The notes below the pieces were generated by a model. The model was not told where the DNA came from, made no database searches, and was given only the letters and a program-made list of their open reading frames with translations. DNA of 64,000 nucleotides from Pseudoips prasinana (Eukaryota; Arthropoda; Insecta; Lepidoptera; Nolidae): positions 2,232,001-2,296,000 of the forward strand of contig OX621259.1 of NCBI GenBank assembly GCA_951640165.1, in the 5' to 3' direction. Made by a program: the position numbers and the translations under genes. The stretch's first letter is position 1. Every line of letters starts with the position of its first letter. This document shows positions 50,205 to 60,100 of the stretch, piece by piece.

Positions 50205-51179
50205 ACATGGAACTACTCACCAAAATGTCCTCTCTGGTGTGTTAACGACGTAGACGTTAACGGGCATCTCTTGTGATCACGTTGTTCATTGCCACGGTTG
50301 CACTTCGAAGCTAAATGGCCACAGCGTAAACAGCAGCGATGTCTAGTTTCTGGTCGCAGAAGACCAGGTCGCTGCCGGCGTTTTTGACCTTCTCTTTTTC
50401 GGACGACACTCACATGCACCATGTCCTAGCTTGCCGCACTGAAAACACTTTAAAAGCACTTTAAAAAAACAATTTAAAAACACTATAAAACCACATTAAG
50501 AACGATACAGTTTCGGATCGTTTTGCGTCTACACAATTATATTCAGCTACTTGAGGCGCATTCCTTTTCATAAAAGTAGACGGTTTCAATTCTCGCTGCA
50601 GCTTCTTTCTCGTAATAATCTCCGTATTGAAGGCTAATTGTTGTAGGTGGTTGTGGAATTTTGACGAATGTGACAGTGCAGTGGCCAGCAATGTAGTCTT
50701 CGCTCATATTTGGCCATTTTGAGGTTTATGTATGGTCACGCACAGATATTCGTTTTCCTTGCGTTTCCTATTTTGCAGGTTAATGAGGTCAGTCGCGGGT
50801 GTTTCAACACTATCTTTTCGTGGAGTAAATAACTCAAATCTGCAACCACCGCATCTCAAGGAACGATATTTGTGATAGCCACTGCGACGCCGTGCTTTTC
50901 AGCGCACCATAGCTATTATAAATGATTTTCACCGAAACAAAGGTCAACAGTATGCCCAAGCACGTGCGTTTGTGTCAGTTTGGGGTCGAATTTGAGTTGT
51001 TTTATATTGTGGGCGCTCACTTGATTTTTAATCGCTTCCATCAGACTCAACATCCGGCTATTTTCTAACTCAAACATTTTTCGAAAAATATCTTCACCAT
51101 GATGTGGCTTATCTTCGGTTCTTGATCCCACGCCTGATGTCGAGGCAGGACGGCTTGAAGGCTCTTCACCACAACTCAT
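50205..51179 (-). pseudogene. gag: Gag remnant of the LTR element
   Basis: It starts in the LTR: MSCGEEPSSRPASTSGVGSR runs from 51,179 out of the LTR into the internal region, then HGEDIFRKMFELENSRMLSL. Lower down are CFQCGKLGHGACEC (a perfect C-x2-C-x4-H-x4-C zinc knuckle, about 50,405-50,450) and a second, shortened knuckle CLRCGHLASKC. Several frame breaks separate the parts. No protease or RT is present. Confidence 0.65.
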
Positions 51180-51491
51180 CCTCTTATAATTTCATGGGTA
51201 GGTGAGGGCGGAACAGAAATAAATTACTTCAAATCACAATCAACGTAATTCACAAGAATCACGATTTAATTAGATGTTTAGTGATTACTACAATGTAAAA
51301 TCAATCAAATGAAATCTTAAAATATCGTGATGGCGAAGATTCTCAGCGATTCGTCACAAGCGTGGTGCGCGGGCGCCGTCTCGTTCAAAAGTGACTTCAA
51401 GATGGCCGCCCACACCACCATCGACAATGACGCTTCGCTAGGTTGACATTGACAGTCGTGTCAACCTCACGTTTTGACGTAAACGCCGTCA
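51138..51491 (-). repeat. LTR (5' in element orientation)
   Basis: 354 bp, the partner of 47,803-48,156. The first differing base seen is CTGACG versus CTCACG near the outer end. Confidence 0.85.
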
Positions 51492-52015
51492 TGTATATTT
51501 TGGATTCATGCATCTTTGTTTATAAACATAAAAGCCTATTTCAGCAAGCAACTAGTTCCTACAGCAAGCGTTCGATACATTCTAATAAACTAATTAGACC
51601 GTTTAAAAGACTTGTGTTGCCATCACATAATTGCTAAATAATGTGCATTAAAATATTTACTAAAATTCCTTATAAATTTAAATCTTTGACATTCAATAAA
51701 TTTAAAATACAGTTGACAAAGTGGCTCGCAGAGAAATGTTTTTATAGCATCCATGAATTTTTTGAATATAAATTAAATAGAGTATTAAAAAAAAAGAAGG
51801 TGTTTCTATGTTTCTTATAATAATAGTAAGTAAGATAATAATTAATTATATTCAAATAATGTAGTTTTTAAGCATGCGTATGGAAATGTTATCCAATCAG
51901 TTTATGCTGTATTTGTATGCTCGAAAGAGTAAAACATGGCTCACATATGTTTTGTAACTACTTTTATACTTACCTGTGTTTGTGACAAATAAATATTTTG
52001 TATTTGTATTTGTTA
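51492..52015 (+). pseudogene. LINE RT C-terminus and 3' UTR, right half
   Basis: YILDSCIFVYKHKSLFQQAT, then RPFKRLVLPSHN, then after a frame break KFKIQLTKWLAEKCFYSIHE. K-F-K-x-x-L-x-x-W-L-x-E-K-x-F-Y-S is a common LINE ORF2 ending. A 3' UTR with AATAAATATTTTGTATTTG repeats ends it at about 52,012. Confidence 0.7.
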
Positions 52016-52120
52016 GGCCGGCGACTCACTTGCAGTACTTTAGGGGGTGCTAGTATCCATGGGCGGTGACGATGTCTTACAATGAGGAGAACTGCTTGCT
52101 CTTTTACCTAGCTTTTAAAA
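52016..52120 (+). repeat. Jockey-like LINE 3'-region fragment
   Basis: GGCCGGCGACTCACTTGCAG...GGTGCTAGTATCCATGGGCGGTGACGATGTCTTACAATGAG is a diverged copy of the 3' block at 21,990-22,090. Confidence 0.45.
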
Positions 52121-52660
52121 GTCAGGAGTTATTCGAATGAAGTGTATTGTGTTATATTGTGGTCTCATTAATAGTAGATGTTCATGGCCAACTAGTCAGC
52201 GTGAGTAGCTACTCATCTAATTTATGAGCATATCTGTCCTACGGAGGGCAAATTAAGGTTATAGTGATTTTAATTGAATACATAGATATTATTATATGCT
52301 GTAATAAAATCAATTATTATCACCTACTATTATTTCTTAGATATCTTCATTTTAGTTTTCAACTCCTAATGTTAGTATTCAGCATGTTTTTATTACACCG
52401 TCATATATGTTCCGAATGGTATTGGCTACAGTTGAAAATCAGCGCTACAGTCAACTGTGGTCTTTTAGTAACTACATCGATTACGTAAAATTTGGATTTA
52501 AAAACATGTACCTATTTATTATAAGCATTGAAATATTAATGTATTGTATTTATTTATATGTATTTTCTGTGTGTTCTGTGTTGTACCTCAAATGCCAAAT
52601 GTGTATTGGTGTACCTTTTGTATCAAATACTGTTCCTGTTAATTTTATTCTTTCTTTTTT
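52121..52660. other. Unassigned AT-rich sequence
   Basis: Open frames of 74-96 codons on the plus strand overlap in different frames. They have no recognisable domains and look like chance. Confidence 0.35.
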
Positions 52661-52664
52661 GAAG

Positions 52665-52922
52665 TTATTTCTCTTTTGGCGCGATGGAGAAAAATGATGA
52701 GAGTGAATTTTTACGATGCGCGCGCACACCGACACCAAAAAATTTAACAGCATGAAGTTAGTTCTAGGTGGTATGAAAATGTATGAGAGTGAATTTTTAC
52801 GATGCGCGCGCATCGTAATAATAACAGCATGACGTTAGTTCTAGGTGATATGAAAATTGATAACTATGTTCAAGTTGTATATTAAGAAGTATAACTTCTA
52901 ACGCGTGTACACACAAGTTTTT
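52665..52922. mobile_element. MITE-like element D, copy 3
   Basis: Left end degraded (TTTGAAGTTATTTCTCTTTTGGCGCGATGGAG) and right end TTAAGAAGTATAACTTCTAACGCGTGTAC. The internal duplication matches copy 1. Confidence 0.65.
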
Positions 52923-52934
52923 TTTTAATTTCTT

Positions 52935-53025
52935 TCCGTTTCGGCCCTAGTCGTCAGACAACAGCCTTTAAGCCATGCCAAAACCCTACGGGGAGATTCG
53001 AACAAATCAGACACTAGTGTGGGTC
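52935..53025 (+). repeat. 5S rRNA-derived SINE tail fragment
   Basis: GTTTCGGCCCTAGTCGTCAGACAACAG...AAGCCATGCCAAAACCCTACGGGGAG...CAGACACTAGTGTGGG corresponds to the body and tail. Confidence 0.5.
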
Positions 53026-53089
53026 AAAAATGTATATCCACTGCACTGCGCACAGGATATTAATAATATCCTGGAACATGCTTTGCATT

Positions 53090-53580
53090 GCACACACGGC
53101 CATCTGATCACAAACTAAGCAGAGCTAGTACTATGGAAATCACATAATTGTGCCTCTAGCACGAGTTCCTGCAGTTTACTTACTCGATCACACGTACAGT
53201 TTCTGCCATACATTGAGCACCAGCGCCTCTCGCGGAAACTATTAAGAACTAAAACTCTGGTGCTCAATGTATGGGACGAAACTGTACGTGTGATCGAGTA
53301 AGTAAACTGCAGGAACTCGTGCACTGATGTACTACATATACTTCTTCTTTTTGTAAATACATACTAATATAGATAATCACTAATGTAATTTGTGTCATAT
53401 GCTCGTAAAGTAGCCCGCGACACAGGGTATAGATTCCCTAGCGGGCGATGTCTTTAAAAAAAAACCCAGACTCAGGACAAATAAACATGTTCATGCACAC
53501 AAATATTTATCATGTGTGGGAATGAAACCTACGAACTGCGGCGTGAAAGGCAAACATTTACCAACCACGCCAACCGGTAG
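53090..53580 (-). repeat. SINE family C split by two insertions
   Basis: CATCTGATCACAAACTAAGCAGAGCTAGTACTATGGAAATCAC (53,101-53,142) and TAAATACATACTAATATAGATAATCAC, then after a SINE B piece (53,385-53,462) CCCAGACTCAGGACAAATAAACATGTTCATG and the antisense head to 53,578. A palindrome (53,159-53,322) and a SINE B tail interrupt it. Confidence 0.65.
53159..53322. mobile_element. Foldback element, about 65-bp arms
   Basis: Left arm 53,159-53,223 (GCACGAGTTCCTGCAG...GAGCACCAG) and right arm 53,257-53,322 are complements apart from one small mismatch region (TTTCTGCC against TTTCGTCCC). The loop is 33 bases. It interrupts the SINE C consensus, so it is an insertion. Confidence 0.85.
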
Positions 53581-53621
53581 TATTTAGAAGAAGCTCTTTT
53601 AATTCTTGTTTCTCTTTACAG

Positions 53622-53757
53622 CATTGGGCCTGTAGTAACCAGACATCCACAACTAGAGCCCCCTCAAGTTCCTCTGCCAGAACCGGAACCACACTACCTT
53701 GTCTGCGTGCCGCCAGAACTTGAGTTCGTCAACTTTGTTGTTGGGAATCTGCATACG
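53622..53757 (+). CDS. ASH-domain gene, exon 5
   Basis: Acceptor TTTCTCTTTACAG| (strong) and donor CATACG|GTAATA. One base finishes the Ser begun in exon 4, then IGPVVTRHPQLEPPQVPLPE, PEPHYLVCVPPELEFVNFVV, GNLHT. It ends in phase 0. A proline-rich linker leads into the first strand of an ASH/Ig-like domain: 'P-P-E-L-x-F-x-x-F-x-V-G' is the usual opening ('hxFgxVxxG'). Confidence 0.75.
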
Positions 53758-53784
53758 GTAATACAATACGTTTGAGTTTAATTT

Positions 53785-53965
53785 TGCGTCGGCCGCTAGG
53801 GGGGAAAGTTCTCGAGTGTCGACGACGAACCGAAGACGCAGCGTGGGCAGGTCCGGCACAAGATGGACGGCGAAAAGGGCCGCGGGATGCCGTCGGTGTG
53901 GGCTCAGCCCGTACAGCAGCTAGCTCAAACCCGGCAGATATTGAAGTCTTAGGACCTTTGCTCAG
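53785..53965 (+). repeat. RTE-like LINE fragment
   Basis: GGGGGAAAGTTCTCGAGTGTCGACGACGAACCGAAGACGCAGCGTGGGCAGGTC...GCCGCGGGATGCCGTCGGTGTGGG resembles the coding end at 13,050-13,140, and the 800-870 piece. Confidence 0.5.
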
Positions 53966-54345
53966 CATTACGGTTGATGTGGAGAAATTTTACGTAATAT
54001 TTTTGTAACATAGAAAATACTACTTGTTCCGAATATTGCGCTTATTTAAAGTTAGATGTAGACATCATTACAGGCAGTTAAATGTCCAAAAATAGCGTGG
54101 TGTCTGTTTCAAATTCAAATTGTTTATTTGCTTTAAACAGGGTGATACATAATGAGTTGTATACCATGCCAGAAGAACAAGCCTATTTAGCTATAAAACA
54201 GCATGCAAATGTTAATTTTCTTAAGAATTTTATTTTAATGTTTAAAATTTGGAATGAATTTGAATGCTATTATAAATCAAATTAGATGTTGTACACTATG
54301 CGTTTTGGGAAATTGTTAAAGCAGCATGCAATAGATATCAAAATG
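53966..54345. other. Unassigned sequence
   Basis: A frame at 54,082-54,285 (67 codons) has no recognisable domain and does not fit between exons 5 and 6 in splice signals. Confidence 0.3.
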
Positions 54346-54463
54346 AATATACTACCGCAATTTGTCAAATTTCTTTTATCGGTTTTGAACTTTATCACAA
54401 AAGCATAAGGTTCGCTTTCAATTGGGGAAATTTGACAGATCTTGATGTGCTGGCGTCTGTACC
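54346..54463. mobile_element. Hairpin MITE family H, 5'-truncated
   Basis: The core (AATTTGTCAAATTTC...TTCAATTGGGGAAATTTGACAGAT) and right end TTGATGTGCTGGCGTCTGTAC remain. The left end is lost. Confidence 0.65.
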
Positions 54464-54505
54464 TGAAACTTTGAAGATAAAAATATACTTATTTATTTCC
54501 ATCAG

Positions 54506-54761
54506 CAATCTATTCGCTTGATAAACGTATCAAAGTTCGAGCTCCGCCTGTCCGTCCGGCCGCCCGCGCGCCGAGAGCTGGCCGTGGCCATCGCCGGAAC
54601 GCGCGGCCTGGCGGTGAGCGCGGGCGCGGCCGCCGAGTTGCGCGTACACTTCACCCCGAGTGACGTGAGAGCCATTACCAGTGAACTGCACGTGAGAGTC
54701 TCCTTGGGGAGAGCGGTGGTGGTGCCTATACACTGCTACATGCAACCACCACTACTCAACA
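54506..54761 (+). CDS. ASH-domain gene, exon 6 (core of the ASH domain)
   Basis: Acceptor TTATTTCCATCAG| and donor CTCAACA|GTGAGT. In phase 0: QSIRLINVSKFELRLSVRPP, then RELAVAIAGTRGLAVSAGAA, AELRVHFTPSDVRAITSELH, VRVSLGRAVVVPIHCYMQPP, LLN. The features of an ASH domain are clear: 'I-R-L-I-N-V-S' second strand, 'V-S-A-G-x-x-x-E-L-R-V-x-F-T-P' after a loop, and a closing 'V-V-V-P-I-H-C' strand. The exon is very GC-rich, like the repeat unit further on and unlike the AT-rich introns. It ends in phase 1. ASH domains occur in ciliary, flagellar and centrosomal proteins. Confidence 0.8.
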
Positions 54762-54794
54762 GTGAGTACTTTGGGTTTAAAGTCATTCAATAAA

Positions 54795-54960
54795 CGATCT
54801 CACCTGATGTTAAGTGAAGATGTGGTCAAAGGTGGACCGCGCGTACCCATAAGATGCCTCTTCACTGTAGCCTTGAATAAAGCCATGTTGTATGAGTCTG
54901 GAAACACGTCGTTCGGGAGGGTATTCCACAGCTTAGCCGTGCGGATGTTGCATTAAATTA
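54795..54960 (-). pseudogene. Jockey-type LINE RT C-terminus
   Basis: Minus frame CNIRTAKLWNTLPNDVFPDS, then YNMALFKATVKRHLMGTRGP. 'R-x-x-x-L-W-N-x-L-P-x-x-V-F-P' is the standard C-terminal motif of jockey ORF2. It begins 34 bases after exon 6. Confidence 0.75.
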
Positions 54961-54984
54961 AATCTTTCTGAGTTACGATAGTTA

Positions 54985-55218
54985 GATTCTCTCACCGGTC
55001 CATAAGTGATCGGTGAGGTTAAGAAACTAGGCTCGCGGTTAGTCCACAGAGGGGTGGCTGCCAAAGTGGTTTAATATCTTAGCGTCACCGTGCTTCGGAG
55101 GGCATGTTAAGCGGTCAGGGCTGGTTTTTGTCCTTAGTGAAGCGTCGTTAAGCTTTGACAGACGCCTATTTGAGATGTTTAAACAATTCTGACACAAAGT
55201 TATACACTGCTAACACGA
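54985..55218 (+). repeat. 5S rRNA-derived SINE, full copy
   Basis: TCTCTCACCGGTCCATAAGTGATCGGTGAGGTTAAGAAACTAGGCTCGCGGTTAGTCCACAGAGGGGTGGCTGCC is the head. The body and a diverged tail follow. Confidence 0.65.
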
Positions 55219-55260
55219 TTAAATAAATAAATTGCTTTCAACAGTGTTATTTATTTTAGT

Positions 55261-55446
55261 CTAGCTCTGCCCCGCGGTTTTACCCGCGTTAAACGTTATA
55301 AATTATAGCCTATGTTTTAATCCAGGGTGTCAGCTAACTCCATACCAAATTTTATTAAAATTGCTTTAGCCGTATAAACTTGAACAAGTATCAAACGTAC
55401 ACACTCACACAGTCACAAACTTTCGCCTTTATAATATTTCTGTGAT
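55261..55446 (-). mobile_element. Helitron-like fragment
   Basis: CTAGCTCTGCCCCGCGGTTTTACCCGCG to CTTTCGCCTTTATAATATTTCTGTG. The sequence is the same as at 13,990-14,186 apart from point changes. Confidence 0.6.
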
Positions 55447-56462
55447 GATCTTGATTGCGCATGTCGTGGTTGATGTTAAATGCCATGGTTTCCGCAGGAT
55501 TTTCTTCAATTATAACGTTAATTATCCTCAAAGTTTATAAGCTGGGATTCCCAATTTAGATTGAAGTCTAAGAAAAATAAATTGAGACCGTGGACAGGAC
55601 TTAAACTGCATTTTTCTAATGCTTTACTATTTAAGCAATTTAAAAGTACGGTGAATTATAATATCGTAATGTATTATAATTTTTTTCCTTACGCTTTTTA
55701 CGGGGAATGCTTTCACTATTTATCGTTATGATTTAGAAATTATATGATAAAATTGGCTGTATTAAAATTGCAGAGTTTATCTTGTTTTCGTTTATAAGAT
55801 TTATTAATCTTATAAATATTTTAAGTCCAACAGTTATACTAATTCGTTTAATCGGTTTCGAGTTCACTCGATTACTTCTGGTAGCTAGCCGCTCCATAAA
55901 GTAACTTTAAAAACGTTATTAGTGTTCTTTAACCCTTTTCCGGGCAGTGGGGATATAGTTACCACCACATTTTGAACTCTATTAGCTTATAATAAGGTCC
56001 AAAACCAATGAATTAGGAATATACCTACTGCCTGTTAAAGGGTTAAGGACATTATTAAACATGGCCAGTGTTTAGGCACGATTTACATTCACATTGGCAA
56101 GCCATTCCATAATCCCACTGTCATATAATGTAATTTGTATTTATTTCTTCTAGTTGATGTAGTTTTTCAGCTAATCTCTTTGATGATTACGATATTATGT
56201 AATGTTCTACAAATTTTCGAATTTTTTTCTCTCTTTATGTTTGTCTGCTGATTTCCTTATTATTTCAAACTTATGAATATCAGCGAAAACTGGCAATTGG
56301 CCTTCAACATTAATTTTATTTTTTATTTCTGTTCTAGCTGTAAGTTTTCTGAATGAATAAAATTAAATAAAAAATGTTCGCATAACCATTTGACTATGGA
56401 AATTGTTAGATGGAGCATAGTACAATAATAATCTAGATTCTTTCCTTCTAATGATGGTGATG
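55447..56462. other. Unassigned AT-rich intron sequence
   Basis: About 1 kb with no repeat family recognised and no open frame of note. Confidence 0.4.
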
Positions 56463-56868
56463 ATGATGTCTTCCCGGCAGAATTTCGGCCACGGCGGCCA
56501 TTCTCAATGGAGATTAGCCAATTGCGCAGGACATATTATAGTGCACAAGTATTTAGTCACTCTCATGACCCGATGGGACGACTAGCGACACGACTGGAAA
56601 GAGGTCAGGTACAGGTCCGAAGGCTTTACGTGCTCTCCGAGGCACGGGGGTGTAATACCGCCAACTTCTGATATTGCTGATATGTTAAGTTACTATTGTG
56701 CTACCAATGTAAGACCTTTTAAAACCATATTTACTTGCAAATAAATCTTTGACTGTCTTTTTACGGTAAAATCCCAAAATCACTTTTTGGCCCGACCCGG
56801 GATTTGAACCCGGGACCTCATTTTCTGCGGTTGACTACGCTACCGCTAGACCAACGAGGCAGTCCCTT
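56463..56868 (-). repeat. SINE family A with inserted LINE tail
   Basis: Head (antisense) at 56,790-56,865 and tail at 56,463-56,665, separated by about 90 bp (56,668-56,755) that contain a TGTTAAGTTACTATTGTGCTACCAATGTAAGACC...AATAAATCTTTGACTG piece, probably another retroposon's tail. Confidence 0.7.
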
Positions 56869-56968
56869 CTAATAACTTGTTGGTTAATATAGATTTGTTT
56901 GTTGACTTTTAACTGAAATTCCACTTATAACTGAAATTCCTATAGTTAGTACAAAATGGTATCTACAG

Positions 56969-57165
56969 TTGTAATCCCCGGTGTGACGTCTCCCGAGTTC
57001 TCTGTCTCGGAAGAGGACTCACAGAGTATAGCAGACGACGTGCTGGCGCTGGGCGCGCGGCTGCTGGGCGCCGCGCACTGCGCGCGGGTCGTGTTGCGGT
57101 GCGACGCGCCACACGCGGACTTCTTCCTGCTCAGTGAGGATGCTTGGCTCACCTATACACTTGAG
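56969..57165 (+). CDS. ASH-domain gene, exon 7 (founder of the 144-bp array)
   Basis: The acceptor GGTATCTACAG| supplies two bases that complete the Ile split by exon 6. The exon then reads VIPGVTSPEFSVSEEDSQSI, ADDVLALGARLLGAAHCARV, VLRCDAPHADFFLLSEDAWL, TYTLE and donor GAG|GTAAGT. It ends in phase 0. It codes the linker and first strands of a second ASH-like domain: 'L-G-A-R-L-L-G-A-A-H-C-A-R-V-V-L-R' matches the 'hGxxxxGxxxxxxhxLxN' opening. The ATG at 56,956 lies in the intron and is not the start. From 57,022 on, the exon is the diverged first copy of the 144-bp unit. Confidence 0.75.
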
Positions 57166-60100
57166 GTAAGTACAGCAGACGCCGCGCTGCAGCTGGGCGC
57201 GCGGCTGCTGGGCGCCGCGCACTGCGCGCGGGTCGTGTTGCGGTGCGACGCGCCACACGCGGACTTCTTCCTGCTCAGTGAGGATGCTTGGCTCACCTAT
57301 ACACTTGAGGTAAGTACAGCAGACGCCGCGCTGCAGCTGGGCGCGCGGCTGCTGGGCGCCGCGCACTGCGCGCGGGTCGTGTTGCGGTGCGACGCGCCAC
57401 ACGCGGACTTCTTCCTGCTCAGTGAGGATGCTTGGCTCACCTATACACTTGAGGTAAGTACAGCAGACGCCGCGCTGCAGCTGGGCGCGCGGCTGCTGGG
57501 CGCCGCGCACTGCGCGCGGGTCGTGTTGCGGTGCGACGCGCCACACGCGGACTTCTTCCTGCTCAGTGAGGATGCTTGGCTCACCTATACACTTGAGGTA
57601 AGTACAGCAGACGCCGCGCTGCAGCTGGGCGCGCGGCTGCTGGGCGCCGCGCACTGCGCGCGGGTCGTGTTGCGGTGCGACGCGCCACACGCGGACTTCT
57701 TCCTGCTCAGTGAGGATGCTTGGCTCACCTATACACTTGAGGTAAGTACAGCAGACGCCGCGCTGCAGCTGGGCGCGCGGCTGCTGGGCGCCGCGCACTG
57801 CGCGCGGGTCGTGTTGCGGTGCGACGCGCCACACGCGGACTTCTTCCTGCTCAGTGAGGATGCTTGGCTCACCTATACACTTGAGGTAAGTACAGCAGAC
57901 GCCGCGCTGCAGCTGGGCGCGCGGCTGCTGGGCGCCGCGCACTGCGCGCGGGTCGTGTTGCGGTGCGACGCGCCACACGCGGACTTCTTCCTGCTCAGTG
58001 AGGATGCTTGGCTCACCTATACACTTGAGGTAAGTACAGCAGACGCCGCGCTGCAGCTGGGCGCGCGGCTGCTGGGCGCCGCGCACTGCGCGCGGGTCGT
58101 GTTGCGGTGCGACGCGCCACACGCGGACTTCTTCCTGCTCAGTGAGGATGCTTGGCTCACCTATACACTTGAGGTAAGTACAGCAGACGCCGCGCTGCAG
58201 CTGGGCGCGCGGCTGCTGGGCGCCGCGCACTGCGCGCGGGTCGTGTTGCGGTGCGACGCGCCACACGCGGACTTCTTCCTGCTCAGTGAGGATGCTTGGC
58301 TCACCTATACACTTGAGGTAAGTACAGCAGACGCCGCGCTGCAGCTGGGCGCGCGGCTGCTGGGCGCCGCGCACTGCGCGCGGGTCGTGTTGCGGTGCGA
58401 CGCGCCACACGCGGACTTCTTCCTGCTCAGTGAGGATGCTTGGCTCACCTATACACTTGAGGTAAGTACAGCAGACGCCGCGCTGCAGCTGGGCGCGCGG
58501 CTGCTGGGCGCCGCGCACTGCGCGCGGGTCGTGTTGCGGTGCGACGCGCCACACGCGGACTTCTTCCTGCTCAGTGAGGATGCTTGGCTCACCTATACAC
58601 TTGAGGTAAGTACAGCAGACGCCGCGCTGCAGCTGGGCGCGCGGCTGCTGGGCGCCGCGCACTGCGCGCGGGTCGTGTTGCGGTGCGACGCGCCACACGC
58701 GGACTTCTTCCTGCTCAGTGAGGATGCTTGGCTCACCTATACACTTGAGGTAAGTACAGCAGACGCCGCGCTGCAGCTGGGCGCGCGGCTGCTGGGCGCC
58801 GCGCACTGCGCGCGGGTCGTGTTGCGGTGCGACGCGCCACACGCGGACTTCTTCCTGCTCAGTGAGGATGCTTGGCTCACCTATACACTTGAGGTAAGTA
58901 CAGCAGACGCCGCGCTGCAGCTGGGCGCGCGGCTGCTGGGCGCCGCGCACTGCGCGCGGGTCGTGTTGCGGTGCGACGCGCCACACGCGGACTTCTTCCT
59001 GCTCAGTGAGGATGCTTGGCTCACCTATACACTTGAGGTAAGTACAGCAGACGCCGCGCTGCAGCTGGGCGCGCGGCTGCTGGGCGCCGCGCACTGCGCG
59101 CGGGTCGTGTTGCGGTGCGACGCGCCACACGCGGACTTCTTCCTGCTCAGTGAGGATGCTTGGCTCACCTATACACTTGAGGTAAGTACAGCAGACGCCG
59201 CGCTGCAGCTGGGCGCGCGGCTGCTGGGCGCCGCGCACTGCGCGCGGGTCGTGTTGCGGTGCGACGCGCCACACGCGGACTTCTTCCTGCTCAGTGAGGA
59301 TGCTTGGCTCACCTATACACTTGAGGTAAGTACAGCAGACGCCGCGCTGCAGCTGGGCGCGCGGCTGCTGGGCGCCGCGCACTGCGCGCGGGTCGTGTTG
59401 CGGTGCGACGCGCCACACGCGGACTTCTTCCTGCTCAGTGAGGATGCTTGGCTCACCTATACACTTGAGGTAAGTACAGCAGACGCCGCGCTGCAGCTGG
59501 GCGCGCGGCTGCTGGGCGCCGCGCACTGCGCGCGGGTCGTGTTGCGGTGCGACGCGCCACACGCGGACTTCTTCCTGCTCAGTGAGGATGCTTGGCTCAC
59601 CTATACACTTGAGGTAAGTACAGCAGACGCCGCGCTGCAGCTGGGCGCGCGGCTGCTGGGCGCCGCGCACTGCGCGCGGGTCGTGTTGCGGTGCGACGCG
59701 CCACACGCGGACTTCTTCCTGCTCAGTGAGGATGCTTGGCTCACCTATACACTTGAGGTAAGTACAGCAGACGCCGCGCTGCAGCTGGGCGCGCGGCTGC
59801 TGGGCGCCGCGCACTGCGCGCGGGTCGTGTTGCGGTGCGACGCGCCACACGCGGACTTCTTCCTGCTCAGTGAGGATGCTTGGCTCACCTATACACTTGA
59901 GGTAAGTACAGCAGACGCCGCGCTGCAGCTGGGCGCGCGGCTGCTGGGCGCCGCGCACTGCGCGCGGGTCGTGTTGCGGTGCGACGCGCCACACGCGGAC
60001 TTCTTCCTGCTCAGTGAGGATGCTTGGCTCACCTATACACTTGAGGTAAGTACAGCAGACGCCGCGCTGCAGCTGGGCGCGCGGCTGCTGGGCGCCGCGC

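Larger units (their letters stand above)
47799..51495 (-). mobile_element. LTR retrotransposon with TGTA target duplication
   Basis: Two 354-bp direct repeats (47,803-48,156 and 51,138-51,491) differ at about two positions. Each begins TG and ends CA. TGTA flanks both sides (47,799-47,802 and 51,492-51,495). A 4-bp duplication fits Ty3/gypsy-type integrases. Gag remnants read on the minus strand, so the right LTR is the 5' LTR. Without the mariner inside, it is about 2.4 kb and has no pol. It is therefore non-autonomous. A standard PBS and polypurine tract are not evident. Confidence 0.8.

Noticed and set aside
54082..54285. Exon between exons 5 and 6
   Set aside because: There is no suitable acceptor and donor pair in phase 0, and exons 5 and 6 already join in phase to form a continuous ASH domain.
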